A stretch of 64,000 bases of DNA from Microbacterium foliorum. GTDB lineage: Bacteria > Actinomycetota > Actinomycetes > Actinomycetales > Microbacteriaceae. The stretch covers positions 2,914,001-2,978,000 of the forward strand of contig NZ_CP041040.1 in the NCBI RefSeq assembly GCF_006385575.1, read 5' to 3'. The translations under genes were made by a program, and so were the position numbers. A model generated the notes under the pieces. That model was given only the letters and a program-made list of their open reading frames with translations. It ran no database searches and had not been told where the DNA came from. Shown piece by piece: positions 42,491-51,797 of the stretch. Position 1 is the first letter of the stretch; each line of letters opens with the position of its first letter.

Positions 42491-43546
42491 ATGACCACGA
42501 GCGCGCACGAAGACGAGTCCGTCCGCCCGAAGAGGGCTCGACGGCCGTGGCACCGCACGAAGGTGGCGGTGGGGCTGGTGCTCCTCGTCGCCGCCGTGGT
42601 GGCGATCATCGGCGCGCTCACCCCGTGGCCTTCGGCCATGCTCATCCGCTCGGTGTTCACCAAGGGTGGCGACGAGACCGCCGCCGAGATGGAGAAGCAC
42701 GTCACCGAGGCGAAGCTCACCGAGCAGCTCGACGTCGCCTACGCCGACAGCGGCGCCGACACCACGATGGACGTCTTCACGCCGGCATCCGCCACCGGGC
42801 CGCTGCCGACGGTCGTCTGGATCCACGGCGGCGCCTGGATCTCGGGGTCGAAGGAGAACGTCGACCCCTATATGCGCATCCTCGCGGCCGAGGGCTACAC
42901 CACCATCGCGCTGAACTACACGATCGGGCCCGAGGGCGTGTATCCGCTCGCGGTGCACCAGCTCAACGACGCGCTCTCCTACATCGACGCGCACGCCGAT
43001 GAGCTGAACGTGGATCCGAACCAGATCGTGCTCGCCGGCGACTCCGCCGGCGGACAGCTGGCCAGTCAGATGGCGACGCTGATGACGAGCCCCGACTACG
43101 CCGAGATCATGGACATCACCCCGGCGCTGAAGGCCGAGCAGGTGGTGGCGACCGTGCTGAACTGCGGCGTGTACGACCTCGCGGCGCTCGCGTCACTCGA
43201 CGGCGTCGTCGGCTGGGGTCTCAAGACGTCGATGTGGGCGTATGCGGGAACCAAGACCTGGGCGGAGGGCTCGACCGGCTCGACGATGTCGACGATCGAC
43301 TGGGTGACCGAGGACTTCCCGACGACCTACATCTCGGGTGGGAACGGCGATGGGCTGACCTGGCTGCAGTCGATCCCGATGGCCAAGCGCCTCGACGAGC
43401 TGGGAGTCGACGTCACGACCCTGTTCTGGCCGGCTTCGCACGAGCCGGCCCTTCCGCATGAGTATCAGTTCCACCTCGACATGCCCGACGCCCAGACGGC
43501 GCTGCAGCAGACGATCGACTTCCTGAACGCGAACACCACGCGCTGA
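42491..43546 (+). CDS. membrane-anchored alpha/beta hydrolase (BD-FAE/hormone-sensitive-lipase-like esterase)
   Basis: The 351-residue protein has an N-terminal basic segment and one membrane helix (about 24-46, VAVGLVLLVAAVVAIIGALTP), so the catalytic domain is probably outside. The oxyanion motif VVWIHGGAWISGSKEN and nucleophile GDSAGGQ are clear, and a late His in ASHEPALPHEYQFH completes the triad. GGAGAGGGG precedes the ATG. It may be an ester or carbamate hydrolase. Confidence 0.85.
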   Translation: MTTSAHEDESVRPKRARRPWHRTKVAVGLVLLVAAVVAIIGALTPWPSAMLIRSVFTKGGDETAAEMEKHVTEAKLTEQLDVAYADSGADTTMDVFTPASATGPLPTVVWIHGGAWISGSKENVDPYMRILAAEGYTTIALNYTIGPEGVYPLAVHQLNDALSYIDAHADELNVDPNQIVLAGDSAGGQLASQMATLMTSPDYAEIMDITPALKAEQVVATVLNCGVYDLAALASLDGVVGWGLKTSMWAYAGTKTWAEGSTGSTMSTIDWVTEDFPTTYISGGNGDGLTWLQSIPMAKRLDELGVDVTTLFWPASHEPALPHEYQFHLDMPDAQTALQQTIDFLNANTTR

Positions 43547-43574
43547 GGGTCGCGGCGCGGCGCGGCGCGGCGAT

Positions 43575-44948
43575 CTACTTCATCGTGTCGAGGATGCCGA
43601 CCAGGTCGTCGAACGTCGTGAGCGGGTTGAGGATCGCGAAGCGGGTGTTCGGGCGCCCCGCGTGCGAGCTCGGCACCACGAACGCGCGCTGCGAGTCGAG
43701 CAGCTCGTCCGACCAGCGGTCGTAGTCGCCGCGCTCCCACCCCTCGCGTTCGAACACGACGACCGAGAGCTGCGGGTCGCGCACGAGTCTGAGCTCGGGA
43801 CGGGCGGCGATCTCGGCGGCGATCCTCTGGGTCAGAGCGAGCGTCGCACTCACGGCCTCGCGATAGGCGGTCACGCCGTAGGTCGCGAGCGAGAACCACA
43901 GCGGCAGCCCCCGTGGGCGTCGAGTGAGCTGGATCGAATAGTCCGACGGGCTGAAGTCACCGGCGTCGGTGAGGGTGTCGAGGTATTCGGCGTGCTGCGT
44001 GTGCGCTCGGCGCCCCGCATCGGGGTCGCGGTAGATGAGCGCGCAGCAGTCGAAGGGGGCGAACAGCCACTTGTGCGGATCGACGATCACCGAGTCGGCG
44101 CGCTCGACCCCCGCGAAGATGCCGCGGGCCTCAGGGGCGAGCATCGCGGTGAGCCCGTAGGCGCCGTCGATGTGCAGCCAGAAGTCGAACTCGTCTTTCA
44201 GCGCGGCGATGCCGGCGATGTCGTCGACGATGCCGAAGTTGGTCGAGCCGCCGGTGGCGACCACCGCGCAGATCTCGTCGCCGTGCTCCGCGAGCGCCGC
44301 ACGCACGGCATCCGCCCGCAGCATGCCGTCGTCACCCGCGGGCACCAGCAGCACGTCGGCATCCATGACCTTCGCCGCCGACTTGTTCGACGAGTGCGCC
44401 TCGACGCTGCACACGATCTTCCACCGACGTGGGAGCTCCTTGCCCGCGTCGAGCAGCTTCACCTTCGCCGCCTCGCGAGCGGCGACGAGCGCCGACAGGT
44501 TGCCGATCGTGCCGCCCTGCACGAACACTCCACCGGCGGTGTCGGGGAGACCGAACTCCGAGGCCAAGAAGGACAGCACCTCGTTCTCGGCGTGCACGGC
44601 GCCCGCGCCCTCGAGCCAGCTGCCTCCGTAGAGGCCGGATGCCGAGACCACGAGGTCGAACGCGATCGAGGCGATCGTCGGGGCGGTCGGGATGAACGAC
44701 AGATACGACGGGTGGCTCGTCGTCAGGCAGGCCGGGGCGAGGATGTGCTCGAACACACTGAGCGCGCGATGCGAACCGAGACCGGCGTCGGTGATCGTGG
44801 TTCCGACCAGACGATCGAGCTCGGCCGGCGACTGGGGCTTGTCGAGCGGCACATCGGCCGCCAGCATCCGACGGCGCGAGTAGTCGAGCACCGCGTCGAC
44901 GATCGCCGTCGATTCGGCCGAGGCCGCGTGCATGCGTTCTGCTCCCAT
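43575..44948 (-). CDS. PLP-dependent group II amino acid decarboxylase
   Basis: The 457-residue protein has the group II fold: AFDLVVSASGLYGGSWLEGAGAVHAENEVLSFLASEFGLP, GGTIGNLSALVAAREAA, DFWLHIDGAYG, and the PLP lysine in VDPHKWLF. It matches the aromatic L-amino acid / diaminobutyrate decarboxylase group. It forms a two-gene unit with the TetR gene (nine bases apart) and is divergent from agmatine deiminase. An amine-forming role feeding that pathway is inferred; the substrate amino acid is not determined. Confidence 0.88.
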   Translation of the reverse strand: MGAERMHAASAESTAIVDAVLDYSRRRMLAADVPLDKPQSPAELDRLVGTTITDAGLGSHRALSVFEHILAPACLTTSHPSYLSFIPTAPTIASIAFDLVVSASGLYGGSWLEGAGAVHAENEVLSFLASEFGLPDTAGGVFVQGGTIGNLSALVAAREAAKVKLLDAGKELPRRWKIVCSVEAHSSNKSAAKVMDADVLLVPAGDDGMLRADAVRAALAEHGDEICAVVATGGSTNFGIVDDIAGIAALKDEFDFWLHIDGAYGLTAMLAPEARGIFAGVERADSVIVDPHKWLFAPFDCCALIYRDPDAGRRAHTQHAEYLDTLTDAGDFSPSDYSIQLTRRPRGLPLWFSLATYGVTAYREAVSATLALTQRIAAEIAARPELRLVRDPQLSVVVFEREGWERGDYDRWSDELLDSQRAFVVPSSHAGRPNTRFAILNPLTTFDDLVGILDTMK

Positions 44949-44957
44949 GAGCTGTCC

Positions 44958-45602
44958 TTACCTGAGGGTTTCTACGGGCTGTGCGGGCTCGGCGATCGGA
45001 ACGTCGAGTACTGCGGAGAGGGTTCGGCGAGCGAGATCGGCTCGATCGCGCGGCGCCCAGTGCACGAGCGAGTGGGCGCTCATGCCGTCGACCATGGCGA
45101 GCAGCATCCATGCCGACGAGTCCGGGTCGACCTGCAGCGTCGCATCTTCAGCGACCGCGCGGGCGATGAGGTCTTCGAGGGCACTGTGCCAGAGATCCAT
45201 CTCGGTGCGCACCCTGATGCCGAGCGCCTCATTGCGGGCTCCGAGCGCCCACGACTGCACCCATACCATCGCGACGTCGTCGCGCGAGTCGTCGAGCAGC
45301 GTCTCGATGAGCCGCAGCAGGTTGGTGCGCAGATCGACGCTCGAGTCGTACGAGGCGATGACCTCGTCTCGCTCGGCCGCGACGATCGCGGTGAAGACCT
45401 CGGCGACGAACGACTCCATCACCGGCCGATAGTGCGCGACGAGAGCCGGCGTGACGCCGACCCTGGCCGCGACGGCACGCACGGTGAGGGCTTCGAGGCC
45501 GCTCTCCGCGGCGAGCGCGACGGCGCCGTCGACGATCGAGCGTTCGCGCTCTTCGGGCGGCAGCCGGCGAGGCGCGGCGGCTCTTGACGTGGTCTTCATC
45601 AC
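44958..45602 (-). CDS. TetR-family regulator
   Basis: The 214-residue protein has an HTH (about 18-65; RSIVDGAVALAAESGLEALTVRAVAARVGVTPALVAHYRP) and a C-terminal domain like BetI/TetR_C_6. GTG at 45602 and ATG at 45599 are both possible starts. It is the first gene of a unit with the decarboxylase and is divergent from aguA. Confidence 0.9.
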   Translation of the reverse strand: MMKTTSRAAAPRRLPPEERERSIVDGAVALAAESGLEALTVRAVAARVGVTPALVAHYRPVMESFVAEVFTAIVAAERDEVIASYDSSVDLRTNLLRLIETLLDDSRDDVAMVWVQSWALGARNEALGIRVRTEMDLWHSALEDLIARAVAEDATLQVDPDSSAWMLLAMVDGMSAHSLVHWAPRDRADLARRTLSAVLDVPIAEPAQPVETLR

Positions 45603-45620
45603 GGGCTACCGTATCACTCG

Positions 45621-45636
45621 TTGATCACGTGTTCAA
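45621..45636. promoter_or_regulatory. candidate TetR operator TTGATCACGTGTTCAA
   Basis: A 16-bp palindrome, with one symmetric mismatch pair around CACGTG, lies in the 89-base gap between the TetR and aguA starts. Its position would let the TetR protein control both transcripts. Confidence 0.55.
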
Positions 45637-45691
45637 TAGGGATCACGACTCCTCATTCCCGAGGTCGCGATCAGCAGCGAGGGAGACAATC

Positions 45692-46732
45692 ATGGCCTGG
45701 CACATGCCCGCCGAGACCGCACCGCACGACCGCACCTGGATGGCATTCCCCGCCGAGGGCCCGACGCTGGGCGAGACGGCGTCCGAGCGCGACGAGGGAT
45801 ACGACACCTGGACGGCCGTCGCCCACGCGGTCGCCGAGTTCGAGCCGGTGTCGATGATCGTCGACCCTGCCGAGGTCGCCCGCGCTCGGCGCATGCTCAG
45901 CAGCAGCATCGACATCGTCGAGGCTCCGGTCGACGAGTTCTGGATGCGCGACTCCGGCCCGACCTTCGTGATCGACGACGAGCGGCCCGGTGTGCTCGGC
46001 GCGGTCGACTGGATCTTCAACGGCTGGGGCGCGCCGGCCTGGGCGCAGTGGCAGAAGGCGGCGCAGCACGCGCGCATCATCGCCGGGGCCGTCGGCGCCG
46101 AGCTCGTGAGTTCGACCCTCGTCAACGAGGGCGGCGGAATCCACGTCGACGGCGAGGGCACCGTGCTGCTCACCGACACCGTGCAGCTCGACCCCCGCCG
46201 CAACCCCTACGCCGACAGGGCGCGCGTCGAGGCCGAGATGGCCCGCACGCTGGGCGCCACGAAGGCCGTGTGGCTGCCGCGGGGCCTCACTCGCGACTAC
46301 GACGACTTCGGCACGAACGGGCACGTCGACATCGTCGCGACGCTCGTCTCTCCCGGGCGACTGCTGCTGCACGAGCAGCAGAACCCCGAGCACCCCGATC
46401 ACGCCGTGACGCGCGAACTGCGAGAGCACCTCGCGCAGCAGACGGATGCGGCCGGTCGCCGTTTCGAGATCGTCGACCTGCCCGCGCCGACGACCCTGCG
46501 CGACGATGAGGGCTTCGTCGACTGGAGCTATGTCAACCACCTGGTCACGAACGACGGCGTGGTCGCGTGCGGCTTCGGCGACGAGCAGGCCGACGCCACG
46601 GCACGGTCGATCCTCGCCGATGTCTACCCGGGGCGGCGTGTGGTCACGGTCGATGCGCGCCCGCTGTTCGACCGCGGCGGCGGCATCCACTGCATCACCC
46701 AGCAGCAGCCGAGCGTAGGTGTGCCCGCATGA
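45692..46732 (+). CDS. aguA: agmatine deiminase
   Basis: The 346-residue guanidino-group-modifying enzyme has MPAETAPHDRTWMAFP, FWMRDSGPTFV, LVNEGGGIHVDG, DDFGTNGHVDIVATLV and the catalytic Cys in GGGIHCITQQQP near the C-terminus. It converts agmatine to N-carbamoylputrescine and ammonia. GAGGGAG precedes the ATG. Its stop overlaps the amidase start as ATGA. It lies opposite a TetR and decarboxylase unit. Confidence 0.93.
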   Translation: MAWHMPAETAPHDRTWMAFPAEGPTLGETASERDEGYDTWTAVAHAVAEFEPVSMIVDPAEVARARRMLSSSIDIVEAPVDEFWMRDSGPTFVIDDERPGVLGAVDWIFNGWGAPAWAQWQKAAQHARIIAGAVGAELVSSTLVNEGGGIHVDGEGTVLLTDTVQLDPRRNPYADRARVEAEMARTLGATKAVWLPRGLTRDYDDFGTNGHVDIVATLVSPGRLLLHEQQNPEHPDHAVTRELREHLAQQTDAAGRRFEIVDLPAPTTLRDDEGFVDWSYVNHLVTNDGVVACGFGDEQADATARSILADVYPGRRVVTVDARPLFDRGGGIHCITQQQPSVGVPA

Positions 46733-48444
46733 TCGACGTGGTCGAGGCCCCCATCGCCGAACTGCGGCGAGCGCTCGAGACCGGAGCCATGACCGCCGTC
46801 GAGCTCGTCGACGCGTATCTCGCGCGCATCGACGCCTACGACGGCCCCGAGACCGAGACGGCGCTGAACGCCGTCGTCGTCCGCAACCCCGACGCCCACT
46901 CGGAAGCAGCGGCATCGGATGCGCGACGTGCACGCGGCGAGACGCTCGGACCCCTCGACGGCATCCCGTACACGGCGAAGGACAGCTACCTGGTGCGCGG
47001 ACTCACCGCCGCCGCCGGCAGTCCCGCCTTCGCCGATCTCGTCGCCCAGCGCGATGCGTTCACGATCGAACGCCTGCGGTCGGGCGGCGCGATCTGCCTC
47101 GGGCTGACGAACATGCCTCCGATGGCCAACGGCGGCATGCAGCGAGGTGTCTACGGGCGCGCCGAGAGCCCCTACAACGCCGACTTCCTCACCGCGCCCT
47201 TCGCCTCGGGGTCGTCGAACGGATCCGGCACCGCGACGGCGGCGAGCTTCGGAGCCTTCGGTCTGGGCGAGGAGACCTGGTCGAGTGGACGCGGCCCCGC
47301 CACGAACAATGCCCTCTGCGCCTACACGCCGTCGCGCGGCGTGATCTCGACCCGCGGCAACTGGCCTCTGGTGCCGACCATGGACGTCGTCGTTCCGCAC
47401 GCGCGCACCATGGCCGACCTGCTCGAGGTGCTCGACGTGATCGTCGCCGACGATGCCGAGACGCGTGGCGACTTCTGGCGCGCGCAGCCGTGGGTGACGC
47501 TGCCACTCTCTTCCGAGGTGCGCCCCGAGTCGTACGACGCCCTGGGCGCAGACGCGGCGACCGCTCTGCGGGGCATCCGCATCGGCATCCCTCGCATGTA
47601 CATCAATGCGGACCCGGATGCCGGCACCGCCGCCGACCCGGGCATCGGTGGCCCCACGGGTCAGCGCATCGAGACCCGCGCCTCGGTGATCGCGCGCTGG
47701 GAGGCGGCTCGTCGCGACCTCGAGGCCGCGGGGGCGACCGTCGTCGAGGTCGACTTTCCCGTGGTGTCGAACTACGAGGGCGACAGACCGGGCGCACCCA
47801 CCATCGCGACGCGCGGTCTCGTGTCGCCGGAGTATCTGCGCCGCGAGATCGTCGACCTGTCGGCGTGGGGGTGGGAGGACTTCCTGCAGGCGAACGCCGA
47901 CCCGCGACTGAACACCCTCGCCGCCGTCGATGGGGCGACGATCTCCCCACACCCGGAGGGTGCACTCCCCGACCGCTACACGGGCTTCGACGACGACATC
48001 GCCGAATACCCCGACTGGGTGCGCGACAACCCGGGCGTCGGATTCGCGGACATGCCCGAGCTCGTCGACGGACTCCGTGGGCTCGAGGAGACTCGACGCG
48101 TCGACCTCGAGGAGTGGATGGACGAGCACGAGCTCGACGCGGTCGTGTTCCCGGCCGTCGCCGATGTGGGTCCGGCCGACATGGACGTGAACGAGGCCTC
48201 CGCCGACCTCGGCTGGCGCAACGGCACCTGGATCGCGAACGGCAATCTGACCGTGCGCCACCTCGGCATCCCGACCGTGACTGTGCCGATGGGGCTCATG
48301 GCCGACATCGGCATGCCGATCGGGCTGACTTTCGCGGGCCGCGCCTACGACGACGCGACGCTGCTGCGTCTCGCCGCCGGGTTCGAGGCGATCGGCGCAC
48401 CGGGCGAGCGCCGCACTGCTCCCCCGCGCACGCCGAGGCTCTGA
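46729..48444 (+). CDS. amidase-signature family hydrolase
   Basis: The 571-residue protein has the Ser-cisSer-Lys catalytic set of amidase-signature enzymes: Lys in GIPYTAKDSYLVRGL, and the Gly/Ser-rich motif GSSNGSGTATAASFGAFGLGEETWSS. It is translationally coupled to aguA (ATGA, 46729-46732). It may hydrolyse N-carbamoylputrescine to putrescine in place of the unrelated nitrilase-fold AguB, which is absent here; this is inference from context. Confidence 0.87.
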   Translation: MIDVVEAPIAELRRALETGAMTAVELVDAYLARIDAYDGPETETALNAVVVRNPDAHSEAAASDARRARGETLGPLDGIPYTAKDSYLVRGLTAAAGSPAFADLVAQRDAFTIERLRSGGAICLGLTNMPPMANGGMQRGVYGRAESPYNADFLTAPFASGSSNGSGTATAASFGAFGLGEETWSSGRGPATNNALCAYTPSRGVISTRGNWPLVPTMDVVVPHARTMADLLEVLDVIVADDAETRGDFWRAQPWVTLPLSSEVRPESYDALGADAATALRGIRIGIPRMYINADPDAGTAADPGIGGPTGQRIETRASVIARWEAARRDLEAAGATVVEVDFPVVSNYEGDRPGAPTIATRGLVSPEYLRREIVDLSAWGWEDFLQANADPRLNTLAAVDGATISPHPEGALPDRYTGFDDDIAEYPDWVRDNPGVGFADMPELVDGLRGLEETRRVDLEEWMDEHELDAVVFPAVADVGPADMDVNEASADLGWRNGTWIANGNLTVRHLGIPTVTVPMGLMADIGMPIGLTFAGRAYDDATLLRLAAGFEAIGAPGERRTAPPRTPRL

Positions 48445-48500
48445 CGGCGAGCAAAACGCCACCCACCGGTCATTGACCGGGCATCGTGAACATTTCACCA

Positions 48501-48528
48501 TTGTGACGCTCGCCACGATTGTTATATG
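48501..48528 (+). promoter_or_regulatory. promoter of the kynurenine operon
   Basis: TTGTGA (48501-48506) and TATATG (48523-48528) are 16 bases apart and about 33 bases before the TDO start. A short inverted repeat GTGAA-CAT-TTCAC (48486-48498) overlaps the upstream side and may bind the PaaX-type regulator. Confidence 0.55.
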
Positions 48529-48560
48529 TTTGGCCTGTCCGTCACGACAGGAAGCGACCC

Positions 48561-49415
48561 ATGAGCACCGAGAACAACGAGCGCGAGCTCGAGGCCGGCA
48601 TCGTCACCGATCTCTCGGGCCGCATGACGTACGGGTCGTACCTGTCGCTCGACCAGCTGCTCACCGCGCAGAATCCGGTCAGCGTCCCCGAGCACCACGA
48701 TGAGCTGCTGTTCATCATCCAGCACCAGACCACCGAGCTCTGGCTCAAGCAGCTGCTGCACGAGCTGTCTTCTGCCCGAGAGCTGCTCGCCAGCGACGAC
48801 CTGCGCGAGGCGCTGAAGCGGGTCGCGCGGGTCAAGCGCATCCAAGACGTGATGACGCAGCAGTGGGGGATCCTCGCGACCCTCACACCCACCGAGTACG
48901 CGCAGTTCCGCGGAGCGCTGGGCAACTCGTCTGGCTTCCAGTCGGTGCAGTACCGCGCCGTCGAGTTCGCCCTCGGCAACAAGAACGAGAAGATGCTCAG
49001 CGTCTTCGCCGACCACCCCGCCAACCTCGCGCTGCTCACCGCCGAGTGGCACAAGCCCACGCTCTACGACGAGTTCCTGCGCTACGCGTCGCGGCGCGGC
49101 CTGCCGATCCCGGCCGAGATCCTCGACCGCGACGTGCGCCTCCCTTACCGGGAGACCCAGGAGCTCGTGCCCGCGATCCGCGAGATCTACCAGAACCACC
49201 AGCAGCACTGGGACCTCTACGAGGCCTGCGAAGACCTCGTCGATCTCGAGGACAACTTCCAGTTCTGGCGCTTCCGTCACCTGAAGACCGTCGCGCGCAC
49301 GATCGGCATGAAGGTCGGCACCGGCGGCTCGAGCGGAGTCGGCTTCCTGCAGCGCGCGCTCGACCTGACGTTCTTCCCCGAGCTCTACACCGTGCGCACC
49401 GAGATCGGCGGCTGA
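48561..49415 (+). CDS. kynA: tryptophan 2,3-dioxygenase
   Basis: The 284-residue heme enzyme shows MTYGSYLSLDQLLTAQ, HHDELLFIIQHQTTELWLKQLLHEL, RVKRIQDVMTQQWGILATLTPTEYAQFRGALGNSSGFQSVQYR and the C-terminal RFRHLKTVARTIGMKVGTGGSSGVGFL carrying the proximal His. It converts L-tryptophan to N-formylkynurenine. ACAGGAAG precedes the ATG; an earlier in-frame Met lies upstream of the ribosome-binding site. Its stop overlaps the next start (TGATG). Confidence 0.95.
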   Translation: MSTENNERELEAGIVTDLSGRMTYGSYLSLDQLLTAQNPVSVPEHHDELLFIIQHQTTELWLKQLLHELSSARELLASDDLREALKRVARVKRIQDVMTQQWGILATLTPTEYAQFRGALGNSSGFQSVQYRAVEFALGNKNEKMLSVFADHPANLALLTAEWHKPTLYDEFLRYASRRGLPIPAEILDRDVRLPYRETQELVPAIREIYQNHQQHWDLYEACEDLVDLEDNFQFWRFRHLKTVARTIGMKVGTGGSSGVGFLQRALDLTFFPELYTVRTEIGG

Positions 49416-50542
49416 TGCACGCGGCGACCTTCTTCGACGGCGAAGGATGGCGCGACGGCATCGTCGAGTTCGACGGCGAGCGGATGCTGCTGCGCGACGA
49501 GTCGCCGGCATCCGATCTGCACCTCCCCGGTCTGCCGAGGCTCGACGGCGTGATCATCGGCGGCTTCACCGACCACCACGTGCACCTGCAGCTCGTCGAT
49601 CACGAGCTGCTGCGCGGGTCGACGCTCGGCCGCGTGATCGACCTCGGCGCGAATCCGACGGTTGTCGCCACGCTCTCCGCTGCCCTGCGCGAGGCTGGAA
49701 AAGCATGCGCGAACTCGAGCGGGGCCAAAAACGCATCCGCAGATCCTCGCGGGGCCAAAAGCGCATCCGAAACGACGGTTTCCGATGCGTTTTTGACCCC
49801 GCACCAGAGAACGACACCGCATGAGACACCGCACCGGACACCGCACCCTGTCTCGATCGAGTTCGCCGGCGCGTTCCTCACGCCCGTCGGCGGCTATCCG
49901 AGCGACCGCGACTGGGCACCAGAGGGGTCGTTCCGCGAGATCGCGGACAGGGCGACCGCCGAACGGGCGGTGGCCGAGATGGCGGATGCCGGAGCATCCT
50001 GCATCAAGGTCGCGAGCAACGCCACCGCAGGCCCCGTCTTCGACGATGACCTGTTCCGCGCTATCGTCGTCGCTGCATCCGCACACGGCCTCTCCGTCGT
50101 CGCCCACGCCGAAGGCGCGGGAGAAGCACAGCGCGCAGCCCGCCTCGGCGCCGCGCGCCTCGCCCACTCACCGTTCACCGAGCGCTTCGACGATGCCGAG
50201 ATCACCACCCAGGCGGCATCCCTCTCGTGGATCTCGACGCTCGCGATCCACGACGCCGACAGCGCGGAAAGGACCATGGTCGTCGACAATGTGCGCCGCT
50301 TCCACGCGGCCGGCGGCTCCGTGCTCTACGGGACCGACATGGGCAACGGCCCGACGCCCGTCGGACTGAACTCCGCCGAGCTCGCCGCCCTCCGCGACGC
50401 CGGGATCGACGGCATCGACCTGCTCCGCACGCTCGCCCCGCAGAACCCTCTCGACCCCGCATCCGTGCTCCTGAAACTTTCCGGCACCGACGCCGATCCG
50501 ACACTCGCCCGCCCGCTGACCAGCGCCGATCTGAAGGCTTGA
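49415..50542 (+). CDS. amidohydrolase in the kynurenine operon, with in-frame palindromic insertion
   Basis: The 375-residue amidohydrolase-superfamily protein has the metal motif FTDHHVHLQL (51-60), a later His in VVAHAEGAG and a C-terminal Asp in YGTDMGNGPTP. Residues about 97-145 are a hydrophilic, repetitive insert (SGAKNASA..., GAKSASE, then three TPH units) between a helix and the strand VSIEFAGAFLTP; it comes from an inverted-repeat element in the DNA. Position between kynA and kynU suggests that it hydrolyses N-formylkynurenine, since no KynB-type formamidase is present. The coupling on both sides is tight (TGATG; one base before kynU). Confidence 0.78.
   Translation: MHAATFFDGEGWRDGIVEFDGERMLLRDESPASDLHLPGLPRLDGVIIGGFTDHHVHLQLVDHELLRGSTLGRVIDLGANPTVVATLSAALREAGKACANSSGAKNASADPRGAKSASETTVSDAFLTPHQRTTPHETPHRTPHPVSIEFAGAFLTPVGGYPSDRDWAPEGSFREIADRATAERAVAEMADAGASCIKVASNATAGPVFDDDLFRAIVVAASAHGLSVVAHAEGAGEAQRAARLGAARLAHSPFTERFDDAEITTQAASLSWISTLAIHDADSAERTMVVDNVRRFHAAGGSVLYGTDMGNGPTPVGLNSAELAALRDAGIDGIDLLRTLAPQNPLDPASVLLKLSGTDADPTLARPLTSADLKA
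49719..49802 (+). repeat. palindromic repeat element inserted in frame in a coding sequence
   Basis: The unit GCGGGGCCAAAAACGCATCC (49719-49738) recurs directly at 49749-49768, with one base changed. It then recurs inverted at 49779-49802, where 21 of 24 bases of the second copy's arm pair and the loop is CGACGG (49773-49778). The 84-base block keeps the reading frame. It is followed by three copies of GACACCGCA (to about 49846). Confidence 0.85.
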
Positions 50543-50543
50543 C

Positions 50544-51797
50544 ATGACCGACACCCGCGACGCCGCGACCATCGAACGCTCGCTCCTCGACCTCGCCGGC
50601 GCCCTCGATGCCGCCGACCCGCTGCACGCCCACCTCGACGCGTTCGTCGAGGCTCCGGGGGTCGGCGCCTACCTCGACGGCAATTCGCTCGGTCGACCAC
50701 TCAAGGACACTCCCGAGAAGCTCGCCGCGTTCGTGCGCGACGACTGGGGCACAAGGCTGATCCGCTCGTGGGACGAGCAGTGGATGGCGCTGCCGATGGA
50801 GCTCGGCGATCGCATCGGGCGCGTCACCCTCGGTGCCGCCGCGGGGCAGACCGTCGTGGCCGACTCGACCAGCGTGCTGATCTACAAGCTGATGCGCGCC
50901 GCCGCGACCGCAGACCCGGCCCGCACCGAGCTCGTGATCGAGTCGGGCAACTTCCCCACCGACCGGTTCATGGCCGAGGGCGTCGCCGCCGAGACCGGCA
51001 TGACGGTGCGGTGGATCGAGCCCGATCCGGTGCTCGGAGTGCAGATCGCCGACGTGGTCGCCGCCATCTCCGAGCGCACGGCTCTCGTCTCGCTCAGCCA
51101 CGTCGACTACCGTTCCGGCGCCCTCGCCGACATGCCCGGCATCACGACCGCGGTGCACGAGGTGGGCGCGCTGATGATGTGGGACCTATGCCACTCGGCC
51201 GGCGTGATCCCGATGCAGCTCGACGCCTGGGGCGTCGACATGGCGGTCGGATGCACGTACAAGTACCTCAACGGCGGCCCCGGCTCCCCCGCGTTCGCCT
51301 ACCTGCGACGCGAGCACCAGGGCGTCCTGCGCCAGCCGATCCAGGGCTGGTGGAGCGCCGCAGACATCTTCGCGATGGGTCCGCAGTACGCGCCGGCCGG
51401 CGATATCCGGCAGCTGCTCAGCGGCACTCCGCCGATCACCTCGATGCTCGCGATGCAGGGGATGCTCGACCTCATCGAGCAGGCGTCGATCGAGGCGATC
51501 CGCGAGAAGTCGCTCTCCCTCACCGACTTCGCCGTGCGCGCGTACGACGAAGCGCTGGCGCCCCTCGGCGTGCGGCTGCTCAGCACGCGCGACGCCGCAC
51601 TTCGCGGCAGCCACGTCACGATCGGCCACCCCGACTTCCGCGCCGTGACGCAGCGACTGTGGGCCGACGGGATCATTCCCGACTTCCGCTTCCCCGACGG
51701 CATCCGCCTGGGGCTCTCGCCGCTCAGCACCTCGTATGCCGAGACGCTCACCGGCATCCTCGCCGTGCGCGACGCCCTGGAGTCGCATGACCGCTGA
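50544..51797 (+). CDS. kynU: kynureninase
   Basis: The 417-residue PLP enzyme shows VGAYLDGNSLGRPLKDTPEKL, ADSTSVLIYKLMRAA, SHVDYRSGALADMPGITTAVHEVGALMMWDLCHSAGVIPM and the PLP lysine in VGCTYKYLNGGPGSPAFAYL. It cleaves kynurenine (or 3-hydroxykynurenine) to anthranilate and alanine. It starts two bases after the amidohydrolase stop, and its 3' end overlaps the PaaX-type gene by 11 bases. Confidence 0.95.
   Translation: MTDTRDAATIERSLLDLAGALDAADPLHAHLDAFVEAPGVGAYLDGNSLGRPLKDTPEKLAAFVRDDWGTRLIRSWDEQWMALPMELGDRIGRVTLGAAAGQTVVADSTSVLIYKLMRAAATADPARTELVIESGNFPTDRFMAEGVAAETGMTVRWIEPDPVLGVQIADVVAAISERTALVSLSHVDYRSGALADMPGITTAVHEVGALMMWDLCHSAGVIPMQLDAWGVDMAVGCTYKYLNGGPGSPAFAYLRREHQGVLRQPIQGWWSAADIFAMGPQYAPAGDIRQLLSGTPPITSMLAMQGMLDLIEQASIEAIREKSLSLTDFAVRAYDEALAPLGVRLLSTRDAALRGSHVTIGHPDFRAVTQRLWADGIIPDFRFPDGIRLGLSPLSTSYAETLTGILAVRDALESHDR

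Noticed and set aside
43551..43573. GCGCG run between the esterase and decarboxylase stops as a terminator or repeat element
   Set aside because: It is a simple-sequence run of five-base units without a clear stem-loop; no function can be supported.
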